The notes: a model not told the origin generated them from the sequence alone. Counted from the first letter of the stretch, positions 27,531 through 36,848 are shown. The stretch: 62,078 bases of DNA from Bacteroidales bacterium (GCA_028277395.1 JANQGJ010000092.1:1-62078), one strand, 5' to 3'. A program made the numbers and translations.

Positions 27531-29543
27531 ATGAACAGCAGTGAATTTAAAAACACCATATTAACAGGTATCCCCGAAGTATTACCTGAGTTAAAAGAGC
27601 CTGACAATTCTGTAAGTCATGCCCCCAAAAGAAAGGAAATATTAACAGTTGAGGAAAAAAAACTGGCAATAAAAAATGCATTAAGATATTTTCCTGAAAA
27701 ACATCATAAAATCCTTGCCAGTGAATTTGCAGATGAGCTTGAGAAATATGGCAGAATATATATGTATAGGTTTCGTCCTGATTACGACATGTACGCTCGT
27801 CCCATTGAAGAATATCCTTACAATTGTGAGCAGGCAGCTTCAATTATGTTAATGATCCAGAATAACCTGGATCCTGCCGTTGCACAACACCCTCATGAAC
27901 TCATTACCTATGGCGGAAATGGTGCCGTATTCCAAAACTGGGCCCAGTATTTGTTAACCATGAAGTACCTGGCAACGATGAGTGAAGAGCAAACTCTTGT
28001 TATGTATTCAGGACACCCAATGGGACTTTTCCCATCGCATAATGATGCACCTCGTGTTGTTGTTACCAATGGCATGGTAATTCCAAATTATTCAAAACCC
28101 GATGACTGGGAGAAATTCAACGCGATGGGGGTATCACAATACGGTCAGATGACAGCTGGATCGTACATGTACATTGGCCCTCAGGGCATTGTACATGGAA
28201 CAACAATTACTGTTATGAATGCAGCCCGAAAAGTAGCTGCTAAGGGAGAGGATCCGTTTGCCGGTAAACTATTTGTAACATCCGGGTTAGGTGGAATGTC
28301 AGGTGCGCAACCCAAAGCTGCAAACATTTCAGGAGTTATATCGGTAACAGCTGAAGTAAACCCAATGGCTACACGTAAAAGACATGAACAAGGCTGGGTA
28401 GATGAAATCATCAGTGATATTGATAAACTTGTTGAAAGGGTCAGACATGCCAAACAAATCAAAGAAGTTGTTTCAATTGCATACGACGGAAATATTGTTG
28501 ATGTCTGGGAGAGATTTGACCAGGAAAACATATTCATAGACCTGGGTTCTGACCAGACATCACTACATAATCCATGGGCAGGAGGATATTATCCGGTAGG
28601 TTTGTCCTACGAAGAGTCAAATGAAATGATGGCGAATAATCCGGATAGTTTCAAAGAAAAAGTACAGGAATCACTGCGACGTCAGGCAACTGCAATAAAC
28701 AAACATACCGCAAAAGGAACATATTTCTTCGATTATGGTAACGCTTTTTTACTTGAAGCATCCAGGGCTGGCGCTGAGGTTATGAACGAAGATGGAACTG
28801 GATTTAAGTATCCTTCATATGTTCAGGACATTATGGGTCCGATGTTTTTTGATTATGGTTTTGGTCCATTCAGGTGGGTTTGTACATCCGGTAAACCTGA
28901 GGATCTTGAAATAACTGATAATATTGCAACTTCTGTCCTTCAGGAGCTTATGGATGTATCCGCTGATGATATAAAAAGTCAGATGGCTGATAATATTCAA
29001 TGGATAACAGGTGCTAAAGAAAATAAACTTGTTGTCGGATCACAGGCCAGGATATTATATGCCGATTCGGTTGGCAGGATCAAAATTGCCACTGAGTTTA
29101 ATAAAGCCATTCAAAGTGGAAAACTCTCAGGCCCTGTTGTTCTTGGACGCGACCATCATGATGTAAGCGGTACCGATTCACCATTCCGTGAAACATCCAA
29201 TATATATGACGGCTCAAGTTTTACAGCTGATATGGCAATACAAAATGTTATTGGCGACTCATTCAGAGGCGCTACATGGGTTAGTATCCATAATGGCGGA
29301 GGTGTCGGCTGGGGAGAAGTAATAAACGGAGGTTTTGGTATGCTGTTGGATGGAAGTGGTGATTCTGAAAGAAGGTTAAAAAGCATGCTTTTCTGGGATG
29401 TAAATAATGGAATATCAAGACGTAGCTGGGCTAAAAATGAAGGAGCGATGACTGCAATTAAGCGGGCAATGGATCTTAATCCTAATTTAGTTGTAACAAT
29501 CCCAAACACTGCCAGTGATGATCTTGTAAATGACTTGTTCTGA
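27531..29543 (+). CDS. hutU: Urocanate hydratase (long form)
   Basis: A 670-residue urocanase, which adds water to urocanate in histidine breakdown using tightly bound NAD. The family signatures LITYGGNGAVFQNWAQY, YSGHPMGLFPSH and DYGFGPFRWVCTSGKPEDL are intact, as are the NAD-site LFVTSGLGGMSGAQPKAA and GRDHHDVSGTDSPFRET segments. It is about 110 residues longer than the usual Pseudomonas-type enzyme, like other Bacteroidota and animal proteins. No other hut genes are in the window. Confidence 0.96.
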   Translation: MNSSEFKNTILTGIPEVLPELKEPDNSVSHAPKRKEILTVEEKKLAIKNALRYFPEKHHKILASEFADELEKYGRIYMYRFRPDYDMYARPIEEYPYNCEQAASIMLMIQNNLDPAVAQHPHELITYGGNGAVFQNWAQYLLTMKYLATMSEEQTLVMYSGHPMGLFPSHNDAPRVVVTNGMVIPNYSKPDDWEKFNAMGVSQYGQMTAGSYMYIGPQGIVHGTTITVMNAARKVAAKGEDPFAGKLFVTSGLGGMSGAQPKAANISGVISVTAEVNPMATRKRHEQGWVDEIISDIDKLVERVRHAKQIKEVVSIAYDGNIVDVWERFDQENIFIDLGSDQTSLHNPWAGGYYPVGLSYEESNEMMANNPDSFKEKVQESLRRQATAINKHTAKGTYFFDYGNAFLLEASRAGAEVMNEDGTGFKYPSYVQDIMGPMFFDYGFGPFRWVCTSGKPEDLEITDNIATSVLQELMDVSADDIKSQMADNIQWITGAKENKLVVGSQARILYADSVGRIKIATEFNKAIQSGKLSGPVVLGRDHHDVSGTDSPFRETSNIYDGSSFTADMAIQNVIGDSFRGATWVSIHNGGGVGWGEVINGGFGMLLDGSGDSERRLKSMLFWDVNNGISRRSWAKNEGAMTAIKRAMDLNPNLVVTIPNTASDDLVNDLF

Positions 29544-29594
29544 CAGAGAGACGAATATATCTTGAGTCTGTTTAAATGTAATTGATAAGCCCTT

Positions 29595-30263
29595 GTGAAA
29601 ATCAAAATTGTTCCCATAAGAGCAGGTGTAGGAAATTGCTACTTGATTATTAAAAACATGGAGAGCTTCCTGATTGACACTGGGGTTGAAGGTTATGAAA
29701 AGAAGATCATTTCAGCAATAGCATCACGAGGATTAAAGCTATCTTCCCTTAAATTTATTTTTCTGACCCATACGCATTACGATCACGCAGGCAATGCCAA
29801 AGTCCTGAAAAAAGTTACAGGTGCCAGTATTATTGTTCATCAAAGTGAAGCACATAATCTTAGTAAAGGTTATCACCAGATACCAAATGGAACGACAACT
29901 TTTTTTAGGATAATATCAACTTTAGGAAAAGTATTCCTGAAATCCAGAACCAGATTTAATGCCGTTATTCCTGATATAACATTTAATGACACCATCAACC
30001 TCGACAAATTTGGATTTGAAGGTAAAATAGTTCACACGCCCGGACATACTGTCGGATCATCAAGTCTGATAATATCAGATTATGTGTTTGCAGGAGATTC
30101 ATTGTTTAACATAATGGGAAAAGTATTTCCACCATTTGCTAATGATCCCAAAGGGTTAAAACAAACATGGAAGAAATTACTTGACTACAGGGCAAAGTAT
30201 TATTATCCTGCACATGGCAGAAGGTTGACTTACGAGAAATTACAAGAGGCATCAGATTTTTAA
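29595..30263 (+). CDS. MBL-fold metallo-hydrolase
   Basis: A 222-residue metallo-beta-lactamase-fold hydrolase. The zinc motif HTHYDHAGN is followed by HTPGHTVGSSSLII, FAGDSLFN and YYPAHGRR, the order of ligands found in glyoxalase-II-like enzymes. The substrate is unknown; a thioester or phosphodiester is typical for the fold. The start is GTG at 29595, 51 bases after hutU, so read-through cotranscription is possible. No signal peptide. Confidence 0.88.
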   Translation: MKIKIVPIRAGVGNCYLIIKNMESFLIDTGVEGYEKKIISAIASRGLKLSSLKFIFLTHTHYDHAGNAKVLKKVTGASIIVHQSEAHNLSKGYHQIPNGTTTFFRIISTLGKVFLKSRTRFNAVIPDITFNDTINLDKFGFEGKIVHTPGHTVGSSSLIISDYVFAGDSLFNIMGKVFPPFANDPKGLKQTWKKLLDYRAKYYYPAHGRRLTYEKLQEASDF

Positions 30264-30853
30264 CATCTGTTAAATATTTATTATCAATATTACCATATAA
30301 CAAACAGTAAAATGTTTAACTTTGATTATCAGTCAATTAACTTTCAGAATTGATATGAATAAACGCTGTAGTTTTTAAATAAACCATCAAAATACTACTG
30401 GAAGTGCTTTAGTACCTAAAAAGGTTTCACCTGTATCGCTGATGCACTCTTTAATGCCGCAAAAGGTAATTTCTATTAAGGTTTTTCATTTGTCGGGACC
30501 AATGATTATATAGCTAAGAAAGTCATGTCAGTTAAGGAGATTATTTACCAAATTAAGAAAGAATATAAACAGCGGATACTACTCCATGTGAAATGATTAA
30601 TTTCTCATAGATCAGATTATTATCAAAAGTTAATTTGTGTTAAAATGGCTTTATTTACCGGTTAAAAGACAGCCAATTCTTCTTTTTCCTAATAAATATC
30701 ATATTTTTTATTACTTTTATACCAGATTAAACCCATGTAAGAGTTGACCTTAAAATTCCGGCCAATGAAATAACGGGATTAATTAAAATGTTGCAAATAA
30801 ATGTCACTTTTCGCAAAAATAACTGATTGTTTGAAATATAAAAGCATTGTAAT
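30264..30853. other. Gene-poor 590-base region with possible decayed coding traces
   Basis: No intact gene was seen. An open frame at 30480-30596 reads GTNDYIAKKVMSVKEIIYQI and continues to a stop, with coding-like composition but no start; a neighbouring frame (about 30378-30513) is open for about 40 codons. This could be a single frameshifted relic, but I could not name it. The rest is AT-rich and I found no RNA gene or terminator. Confidence 0.4.
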
Positions 30854-31054
30854 ATGGGAAGACCTCCAACAAGACCCGGGAAATTGAGAGACGGGTACTA
30901 TATTGAAGTAAGGAGCAAGGGAAGTAAAACAGGAATCAAGCTACGCACTGATACTTTGGATGAGATGAAACAGGCCAAGTTACACTACGAGAAAACTAAG
31001 GATGTTATCGTCCTTGGCCAGTACCTTAACGGGAAACCTGTAAATGAGAATTAA
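30854..31054 (+). CDS. Small conserved Bacteroidota protein with AT-hook-like GRPP start
   Basis: A 66-residue basic protein. The N-terminus MGRPPTRPGKLRDGYYIEV includes a GRPP core resembling an AT-hook, followed by VRSKGSKTGIKLRTDT and a helix (LDEMKQAKLHYEKTKDVIVL). I recall very similar short proteins in other Bacteroidota, but they have no assigned function; DNA contact is only a guess from the GRPP and Lys/Arg content. It is flanked by eroded sequence and no promoter was obvious. Confidence 0.72.
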   Translation: MGRPPTRPGKLRDGYYIEVRSKGSKTGIKLRTDTLDEMKQAKLHYEKTKDVIVLGQYLNGKPVNEN

Positions 31055-31391
31055 CAGGTATTAATTTTCAGATAATTCATCACTTTATTTTATAAATCAT
31101 CAATCAACTATCCTGTTACTACATTAGTATTTATACTTTTACATTGGTAATCCGTATGAGAGTTATTGGTGAATATGTTATAACAGGAATTATAGTAGCT
31201 TAATATATGTCATTCCTCATGATAACCTGAACTGCATTACACCAAGTTTTATCGATTATTACCAAAAGGGGAAATATAATTGTTGTTTCAGTATCTTCGT
31301 ATAACCCGGAGAATAATGGATATCAAGACAATAAGGATCATACGATTAAAGAGATCAAAAGAATTCTAAAACATAAAATTATCATATTGCA
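31055..31391. other. Intergenic stretch holding a possible gene remnant
   Basis: 337 bases. The first half shows nothing recognisable. The second half is covered by the start-less open frame described at 31231-31395. No promoter with a full TAnnTTTG match was noticed before the SnoaL-like gene. Confidence 0.4.
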
Positions 31392-31395
31392 ATGA
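31231..31395 (+). pseudogene. Possible 3' remnant of an unidentified gene
   Basis: An open frame of 54 codons without an ATG, containing TKRGNIIVVSVSSYNPENNG and HTIKEIKRILKHKIIILQ, ends in a TGA that overlaps the ATG of the next gene (ATGA). The protein-like composition and the coupled stop/start suggest the tail of a former operon gene whose 5' part is lost. No family was recognised. Confidence 0.3.
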
Positions 31396-31751
31396 ACAAT
31401 AAAGATATAATTACAAAATGGGTAGAACTTTTCAACAGAGGCGATTATAAAAAACTCGCTGAGATGTATACTTCTGATGCTGTAAACCATCAAATAGTTA
31501 GTGAACCTGTTGTAGGTAAAAACAACATTGAGAATATGTTTAAAAAAGAGTTTTCAAACGCAGAAATGCACTGTATAATTGAGAATATTTTTGTGGATAA
31601 TGATTGGGCTATTCTTGAATGGAAAGACCCGCTTGGATTAAGAGGGTGTGGTTTTTTCCACCTATCAAACGATAAAATTAAATTTCAAAGAGGATATTGG
31701 GATGAGCTGTCGTTTTTAAGACAACATAATCTCCCGTTACCAAAAAAATAA
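31392..31751 (+). CDS. SnoaL/NTF2-like domain protein
   Basis: A 119-residue single-domain protein with the NTF2/SnoaL cone fold pattern: a helix start (DIITKWVELFNRGDYKKLAE), then MYTSDAVNHQIVSEPVVGKN and beta strands around WAILEWKDPLGLRGCGFFHL. Members are polyketide cyclases, isomerases or binding proteins, and the substrate here is unknown. It lies between eroded genes and just ahead of the broken MBL fragment. Confidence 0.8.
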   Translation: MNNKDIITKWVELFNRGDYKKLAEMYTSDAVNHQIVSEPVVGKNNIENMFKKEFSNAEMHCIIENIFVDNDWAILEWKDPLGLRGCGFFHLSNDKIKFQRGYWDELSFLRQHNLPLPKK

Positions 31752-31755
31752 TTAA

Positions 31756-32008
31756 TTTGGAAATGAAGAAGAGTATTCAACTTTTTCATTGGTTGACCAA
31801 GGTGTTGATATTGCCTTTCTCGAAAGGATTTTTGTTTCAAGTGGCGAAAAAGCAATTGGTATAATTAACAAATACATAAAGCCGCAACATATTGTTCTTA
31901 TGCATATTGCACCTGACAACATAAGCATCTTTACAACATTTCGGTGAAAAGAAAAATATTACCATATTTGAAGAAAGAATGGAAACGCTAAACCTTAACT
32001 TCAACTAA
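31756..32008 (+). pseudogene. Frameshifted C-terminal fragment of an MBL-fold hydrolase
   Basis: Two overlapping frames read as one protein tail. The first gives DQGVDIAFLERIFVSSGEKA and then PQHIVLMHIAPDNISIF; one base away the second frame continues with LQHFGEKKNITIFEERMETL to the TAA at 32006-32008. The IKPxHIVLMHIxP pattern is typical of the last part of metallo-beta-lactamase-fold proteins. The N-terminal two thirds, including the zinc motif, are missing, so it cannot be functional. Confidence 0.7.
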
Positions 32009-32010
32009 TT

Positions 32011-32457
32011 ATGGATTATGATATACGACCGGTTCAAAAGTCTGAAATGGATGACATAATATCTTTACTAAAAAAAGAAGACCTTCCCATATCAGATATT
32101 CATGAGAAATCTGTTCAATTATTCGTTTGTGTAAATGCTGATAAAATAATCGGGGTAGTTGGTCTGGAGAATTATGCGCCAACGGGACTGTTACGTTCAC
32201 TTGTTGTACATACAGAGTATAAGGGCATAGGTATTGGCAGGATATTGATAAACCATATAATTTCGCATTGTAAGATTAATAAAATCTCTGAAATATATCT
32301 TCTTACTGAAACGGCTGAAAATTATTTTCTGAAGAATGGTTTTTACACAATAAGCCGAAACGAACTTCCTGCTGCCATAAAACGAACCAAAGAATTCACT
32401 GATATCTGTCCGGTATCAGCTGTTGCTATGTTTAAACAATTAAAACTTGTATTATGA
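32011..32457 (+). CDS. GNAT acetyltransferase, ArsN2-like
   Basis: A 148-residue GNAT enzyme. The acetyl-CoA motif A is LLRSLVVHTEYKGIGIGRIL and the C-terminal pattern NELPAAIKRTKEFTDICPVS matches the arsenic-resistance acetyltransferase group ArsN2. Other ars genes are not in the window, so the arsenic link rests on family resemblance only. Its stop overlaps the next gene's start by four bases (ATGA), indicating coupling. Confidence 0.82.
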   Translation: MDYDIRPVQKSEMDDIISLLKKEDLPISDIHEKSVQLFVCVNADKIIGVVGLENYAPTGLLRSLVVHTEYKGIGIGRILINHIISHCKINKISEIYLLTETAENYFLKNGFYTISRNELPAAIKRTKEFTDICPVSAVAMFKQLKLVL

Positions 32458-32765
32458 TTGCAAAAACTCCAACACCTCCTTATTATGCTGTTATTTTTAC
32501 ATCCGTCAGAACAAACATCGATGATGGGTATGAAGAAATGTCGAACCTTTTGGTAAAGTTAGCAGGCACATATGATGGTTTTCTGGGTATTGAAAGTGCC
32601 CGTAATGAAATAGGTATTAGCGTTTCATACTGGAAGGACCTGGAATCCATAAAAAAATGGAAACAAAATACCAAGCATATTATTGCTCAAAAGCTTGGTA
32701 AAGAGAAATGGTATTCTGCGTTTAAAACCAGAATTGCAATAGTAAATAAGGATTTTGAATTTTAG
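32454..32765 (+). CDS. ABM-like (dimeric alpha/beta barrel) protein
   Basis: A 103-residue protein with the antibiotic-biosynthesis-monooxygenase pattern: AVIFTSVRTNIDDGYEEMSN, then TYDGFLGIESARNEIGISVS and YWKDLESIKKWKQNTKHIIA. These small ferredoxin-like dimers often degrade or oxidise aromatic or haem-like compounds, but many are uncharacterised. The ATGA overlap with the ArsN2-like gene suggests the two act together or were transferred together. Confidence 0.78.
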   Translation: MIAKTPTPPYYAVIFTSVRTNIDDGYEEMSNLLVKLAGTYDGFLGIESARNEIGISVSYWKDLESIKKWKQNTKHIIAQKLGKEKWYSAFKTRIAIVNKDFEF

Positions 32766-32790
32766 TTTTATTTAAAAAAATCAGCCGGTT

Positions 32791-35142
32791 ATGCATCATA
32801 CGGTATTTAGAGTTTATAAATCAAATATTAAAAAAACAATTACTATAATTATACTTTTTGTATTTGTTGCTTCATGCAATATTGAAAAACCTAAAAACAG
32901 TGAAACATTCAAAATACATAATCTGATAAAACATGTAAATCCGTTTATCGGCACAAAAAATATGGGGCATACCTTTCCCGGAGCAACTGCCCCTTTTGGA
33001 ATGGTTCAGTTAAGTCCTGAAACAAACAGGCAACCGATGTTTATTGATGGCAGCTATAACAAAGACACATACAGGTATTGTTCCGGTTATCAATATACAG
33101 ATTCAACAATCTTTGGTTTTAGCCATACTCATTTTAGCGGAACCGGTCACTCTGACCTGGGAGACTTTCTTATTATGCCTACAACCGGCAAATTAAACCT
33201 GGATCCGGGAACAGCAGAAAATCATGAAACCGGATATTGTTCAAACTTCAATCATGAAAATGAACATGCGGAACCCGGATATTATATGGTAAAACTGGAT
33301 GATTATGATGTTGTGACTGAATTAACTGCTACTGAACGTGTTGGATTTCATCAATATACTTTTCCTGATACGGATAGTGCTCATATAATTCTGGATATGA
33401 CATCAAATATTTATAATTATGATGGTAAAAATATCTGGACTTTTATAAGAGTTGAAAACGACACACTTATTACAGGATACCGACAAACCAATGGCTGGGC
33501 AAGAACCAGAACAGTTTATTTCGCCATGACATTTTCAAAACCATTTTCAGAATACGGACATGAAAAATATGAAAAGGTAATCTATAATGGCTTCTACAGA
33601 AAGTTTGATGAAAAACATAATTTTCCGGAAATGGCCGGCAAGGAAATAAGAGCATACTTTGATTTTAAAATGAAAGATGATGAGAGGTTAAAAATCAAAT
33701 TTGCATTATCATCCGTCAGCACAGAAGGGGCTTTGCTAAATCTTAAAACTGAAGTACCACACTGGGATTTCGACAAAGTAAAAAACGAAACTCAAAGGAA
33801 GTGGAATAAAGAACTTTCATGTATATTGGTTGAAACCGAATCTCCTGATCAGCTTACTACATTCTATACTGCTCTGTACCACACAATGTTAAGCCCTGTT
33901 GTTTATGAAGATGTGGATGGTAAATATCGTGGTCTGGATCAAAATATACATACCAGTAAGGATTTTACCAACTATACGATTTTCTCACTTTGGGATACAT
34001 ACCGTGCTTTACATCCGCTTTTTAACATAATTAAACCCCATCGTAATAACGATATGATCAAGTCAATGCTTGCTCATCATGATCAAAGCGTACATGATGC
34101 TCTTCCTGTTTGGAGCCACTACTCAAACGAGAACTGGTGTATGGTTGGTTACCATTCTGTTAGTGTTATTGCTGATGCAATTGTAAAAAACACAACGAAT
34201 GTGGATCCGGTAAGAGCATTAGAAGCATGTGTAAACTCCTCTTCCCTGTCCTATTACGACGGTATTGAAAGCTACATAAAACTTGGTTATGTCCCTGAAG
34301 ATGTTAGCTCATCTTCAGTTTCAAAAACACTGGAATATGCGTACGATGACTGGTGCATTTCTCAAATTGCAATGAAAAACAATAACAGCAAAGTATATGA
34401 AGAATATTCCAACAGATCTGAAAATTACCGTAATGTTTATAATCCTGAAAGCAGGTATATGCAACCAAAGTTGAAAAACGGTAAATGGCGAGACAACTTC
34501 GACCCGATGGACACCCATGGCCAGGGATTCATCGAAGGTAATGCATGGAATTACGGATTATATGTACCTCATGAAATAGATACAATGATCTCCATCATGG
34601 GAGGAAAAAACTGGTTCTCTGATCATCTTGATAAAATATTTACAACCGAAATCGAAGAAAATTATATCTCCAGGAATGAAGACATTACACGCGATGGAAT
34701 TATTGGGAACTATGTTCATGGTAACGAACCCGGACATCATATCCCCTATCTTTATAATTGGACTAATGAGCCATGGAAAACACAGGAACGTGTAAGAATG
34801 ATAATGGAAACAATGTATGGTAACAGTGAGGATGGGTTATGTGGGAATGACGATGCCGGCCAAATGAGTGCATGGTATATTTTCAGCGCTCTTGGTTGCT
34901 ACCCGGTAACCCCGGGATCTGACCGATATGCTTTGGGTAGCCCACTGGTTAAAAGTGCACAAATTCAACTCCCGGGTGGTAAAGTAACCTCAATAAATGC
35001 ACTGAATCAGAGCAATAAAAATATATACGTTGAAAAAGTATATATAAATGATAAAGAATTGAAAGGAAGTACAATTGACCATAGTGATATTATTAACGGA
35101 AGTGAAATTGTTTTTCATATGACTGATAAACCTGTAAAATGA
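32791..35142 (+). CDS. GH92 family alpha-mannosidase-like lipoprotein
   Basis: A 783-residue family 92 glycosidase. A lipoprotein signal ends in LFVFVASC with lipid-bearing Cys29. The N-terminal beta-sandwich begins VNPFIGTKNMGHTFPGATAP, and the catalytic (alpha/alpha)6 domain has NEPGHHIPYLYNWTNEPWKT and CGNDDAGQMSAWYIFSALG. GH92 enzymes are calcium-dependent exo-alpha-mannosidases acting on N-glycan or yeast mannan. There is no SusC/SusD pair or sulfatase beside it, so it is not in an obvious polysaccharide-utilisation locus. Confidence 0.93.
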   Translation: MHHTVFRVYKSNIKKTITIIILFVFVASCNIEKPKNSETFKIHNLIKHVNPFIGTKNMGHTFPGATAPFGMVQLSPETNRQPMFIDGSYNKDTYRYCSGYQYTDSTIFGFSHTHFSGTGHSDLGDFLIMPTTGKLNLDPGTAENHETGYCSNFNHENEHAEPGYYMVKLDDYDVVTELTATERVGFHQYTFPDTDSAHIILDMTSNIYNYDGKNIWTFIRVENDTLITGYRQTNGWARTRTVYFAMTFSKPFSEYGHEKYEKVIYNGFYRKFDEKHNFPEMAGKEIRAYFDFKMKDDERLKIKFALSSVSTEGALLNLKTEVPHWDFDKVKNETQRKWNKELSCILVETESPDQLTTFYTALYHTMLSPVVYEDVDGKYRGLDQNIHTSKDFTNYTIFSLWDTYRALHPLFNIIKPHRNNDMIKSMLAHHDQSVHDALPVWSHYSNENWCMVGYHSVSVIADAIVKNTTNVDPVRALEACVNSSSLSYYDGIESYIKLGYVPEDVSSSSVSKTLEYAYDDWCISQIAMKNNNSKVYEEYSNRSENYRNVYNPESRYMQPKLKNGKWRDNFDPMDTHGQGFIEGNAWNYGLYVPHEIDTMISIMGGKNWFSDHLDKIFTTEIEENYISRNEDITRDGIIGNYVHGNEPGHHIPYLYNWTNEPWKTQERVRMIMETMYGNSEDGLCGNDDAGQMSAWYIFSALGCYPVTPGSDRYALGSPLVKSAQIQLPGGKVTSINALNQSNKNIYVEKVYINDKELKGSTIDHSDIINGSEIVFHMTDKPVK

Positions 35143-35143
35143 A

Positions 35144-35602
35144 ATGATAATGGACTACGAGCAGATAAAACTTAGATTAGCACCATGTGGATTGCATTGC
35201 GGAAAATGTTTTGCATTTAAAAAAGGTGATATTGCTGAATATAGCCAAAGACTCAAAGAATCATTAGGAGAATTTAGTATTTATGCTAAAAGATTTGTAG
35301 ACCTTCTTGATGAGCCTGCATTTGGTAAATACACTGAGTTTGAGGAGTTGCTGAATTTATTGGCGAACCCTACATGTGGTGGTTGCAGAATAGAAAACTG
35401 CTTTCTTTATAAGGATTGTAACGTCAGAGATTGTCATATTAATGAAAAGGTTGATTATTGTTTTGAGTGTAGCAAGTTCCCCTGTTCTGAAACCGGATTT
35501 GACGACCATCTGCTAAAACGATCAATTAAGATCAACAGGCGAATGAAAGAAATTGGAGTAGTAAACTACTACAATGAAATAAGGAATAAACCGAGATATT
35601 AA
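35144..35602 (+). CDS. DUF3795 Cys-rich protein
   Basis: A 152-residue protein with the DUF3795 cysteine pattern: LAPCGLHCGKCFAFKKGDI near the start, then TCGGCRIENC, KDCNVRDCHI and CFECSKFPC. About twelve Cys residues suggest a zinc or iron-sulfur site. Function is unknown. The ATG at 35144 follows the GH92 stop at one base distance, so both are probably on the same message. Confidence 0.85.
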   Translation: MIMDYEQIKLRLAPCGLHCGKCFAFKKGDIAEYSQRLKESLGEFSIYAKRFVDLLDEPAFGKYTEFEELLNLLANPTCGGCRIENCFLYKDCNVRDCHINEKVDYCFECSKFPCSETGFDDHLLKRSIKINRRMKEIGVVNYYNEIRNKPRY

Positions 35603-36732
35603 CGAATATTCCAAATAAACCTAAAATTATTGTTTTATCTGCCATGGCAGTTACTACCAACTCATTGGTCGAAATTGTTAACTCCTTGTATAAAAATGAT
35701 AAGCAAAATGCCATAAAACAAATTAAGGAACTCGAAAAGAAGTATTACAAAGTTGTTTCTGAATTATTTACAAAGGATAGCTATCATAAAAAAGGAAATG
35801 AGGTAAAAAAAGCTGTTGATTTAAAATTTCCTGCTGATAAAATAGTTTTTTCTGGTGTTGGGAAATCTGACGATGAAATAAATCTTGCTCTTCAAAACAG
35901 AATTTTTTGCTTTAATTGTGAGTCAATACCGGAAATTGAAGTAATAAACGAGCTAGCTGGCAAACTGTCTGTTATAGCAAATATTGCCTTACGTATAAAC
36001 CCGAATGTAAAAGCAAATACGCATCAATATATTACCACCAGGCTTGAGGAGAATAAGTTCGGCATTAACATTTGGGAGATGGAAGAAGTTCTATCCTTAC
36101 TCAACAGATGTTGTAACCTGAAGCTGATCTGACTTCATTTTCATATTGGATCACAGATAACTGATTTGAATACCTTCAGGAGCCTTTGTATAAGGGTAAA
36201 TGAAATACAGGAGTGGTTTTATGATCATCATATTATTGTTGATCATATTAATGTTGGAGGAGGTTTTGGGGTTGACTATGAAGATCCTGACAATAATCTG
36301 ATCCCGGATTTTAAGGGTTTTTTTAGCCTGTTTAATGAACTATTAATACTCAGACCAAAACAACAACTACACTTTGAATTGGGAAGATCAATCGTAGCTC
36401 ATTGTGGGAATTTAATTACTAAAGTCTTATATGTAAAAAAAGGAGTTGTTACAAACTTCGCAATTGTTGATGCGGGAATGACAGAATTGATACGTCCGGC
36501 ATTATACCAGGCTTCACATAAAATTGAGAATCTGACCTCACTTTCTGACACTCCCAAACGTTATGATGTTGTTGGTCCAATTTGTGAATCATCCGATTGT
36601 TTTGCAAAAGCACTGAAGCTCACTGTAACAAAACTGGGCGATCTGATTGCAATAAGATCAACAGGAGCTTATGGAGAAGTAATGTCATCAAATTATAACC
36701 TGAGAAGTAAGGCTTTAAGTTACTACGACTAG
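35590..36732 (+). pseudogene. Aspartokinase/diaminopimelate decarboxylase relic with in-frame TGA
   Basis: An open frame from 35590 (ATG 35644) begins with an aspartokinase segment (KPKIIVLSAMAVTTNSLVEI, compare LSAMSGTTN of aspartokinases) up to about codon 65. It then passes abruptly into diaminopimelate decarboxylase (PADKIVFSGVGKSDDEINLA, FCFNCESIPEIEVINELAGK). The PLP-binding lysine region (YAxKAN) of LysA and nearly all of the kinase are missing. A TGA at 36130-36132 replaces the Gly expected before LHFHIGSQ, and the frame continues (INVGGGFGVDYE, GPICESSDCF, GAYGEVMSSNYNLR) to the stop at 36732. The whole is a deletion product of lysC-lysA, not a working enzyme. Confidence 0.85.
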
Positions 36733-36848
36733 TCATCTTGTTTGTGATATAACATTTAATAATACTTAATTATTAATCATTGCTGGTTTATATCAATTAT
36801 CTGAAAACAAAAAAAAGTGAAATTTTCCTGCCATATTAAAAAAATATA

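Noticed and set aside
36130..36132. Possibility that UGA is read as glycine or selenocysteine
   Set aside because: TGA ends many intact genes here, no SECIS-like structure was seen, and the gene has other lethal damage.
36756..36776. TTAATAA/TTATTAA dyad after the lysA relic
   Set aside because: Purely A/T and common by chance in this composition.
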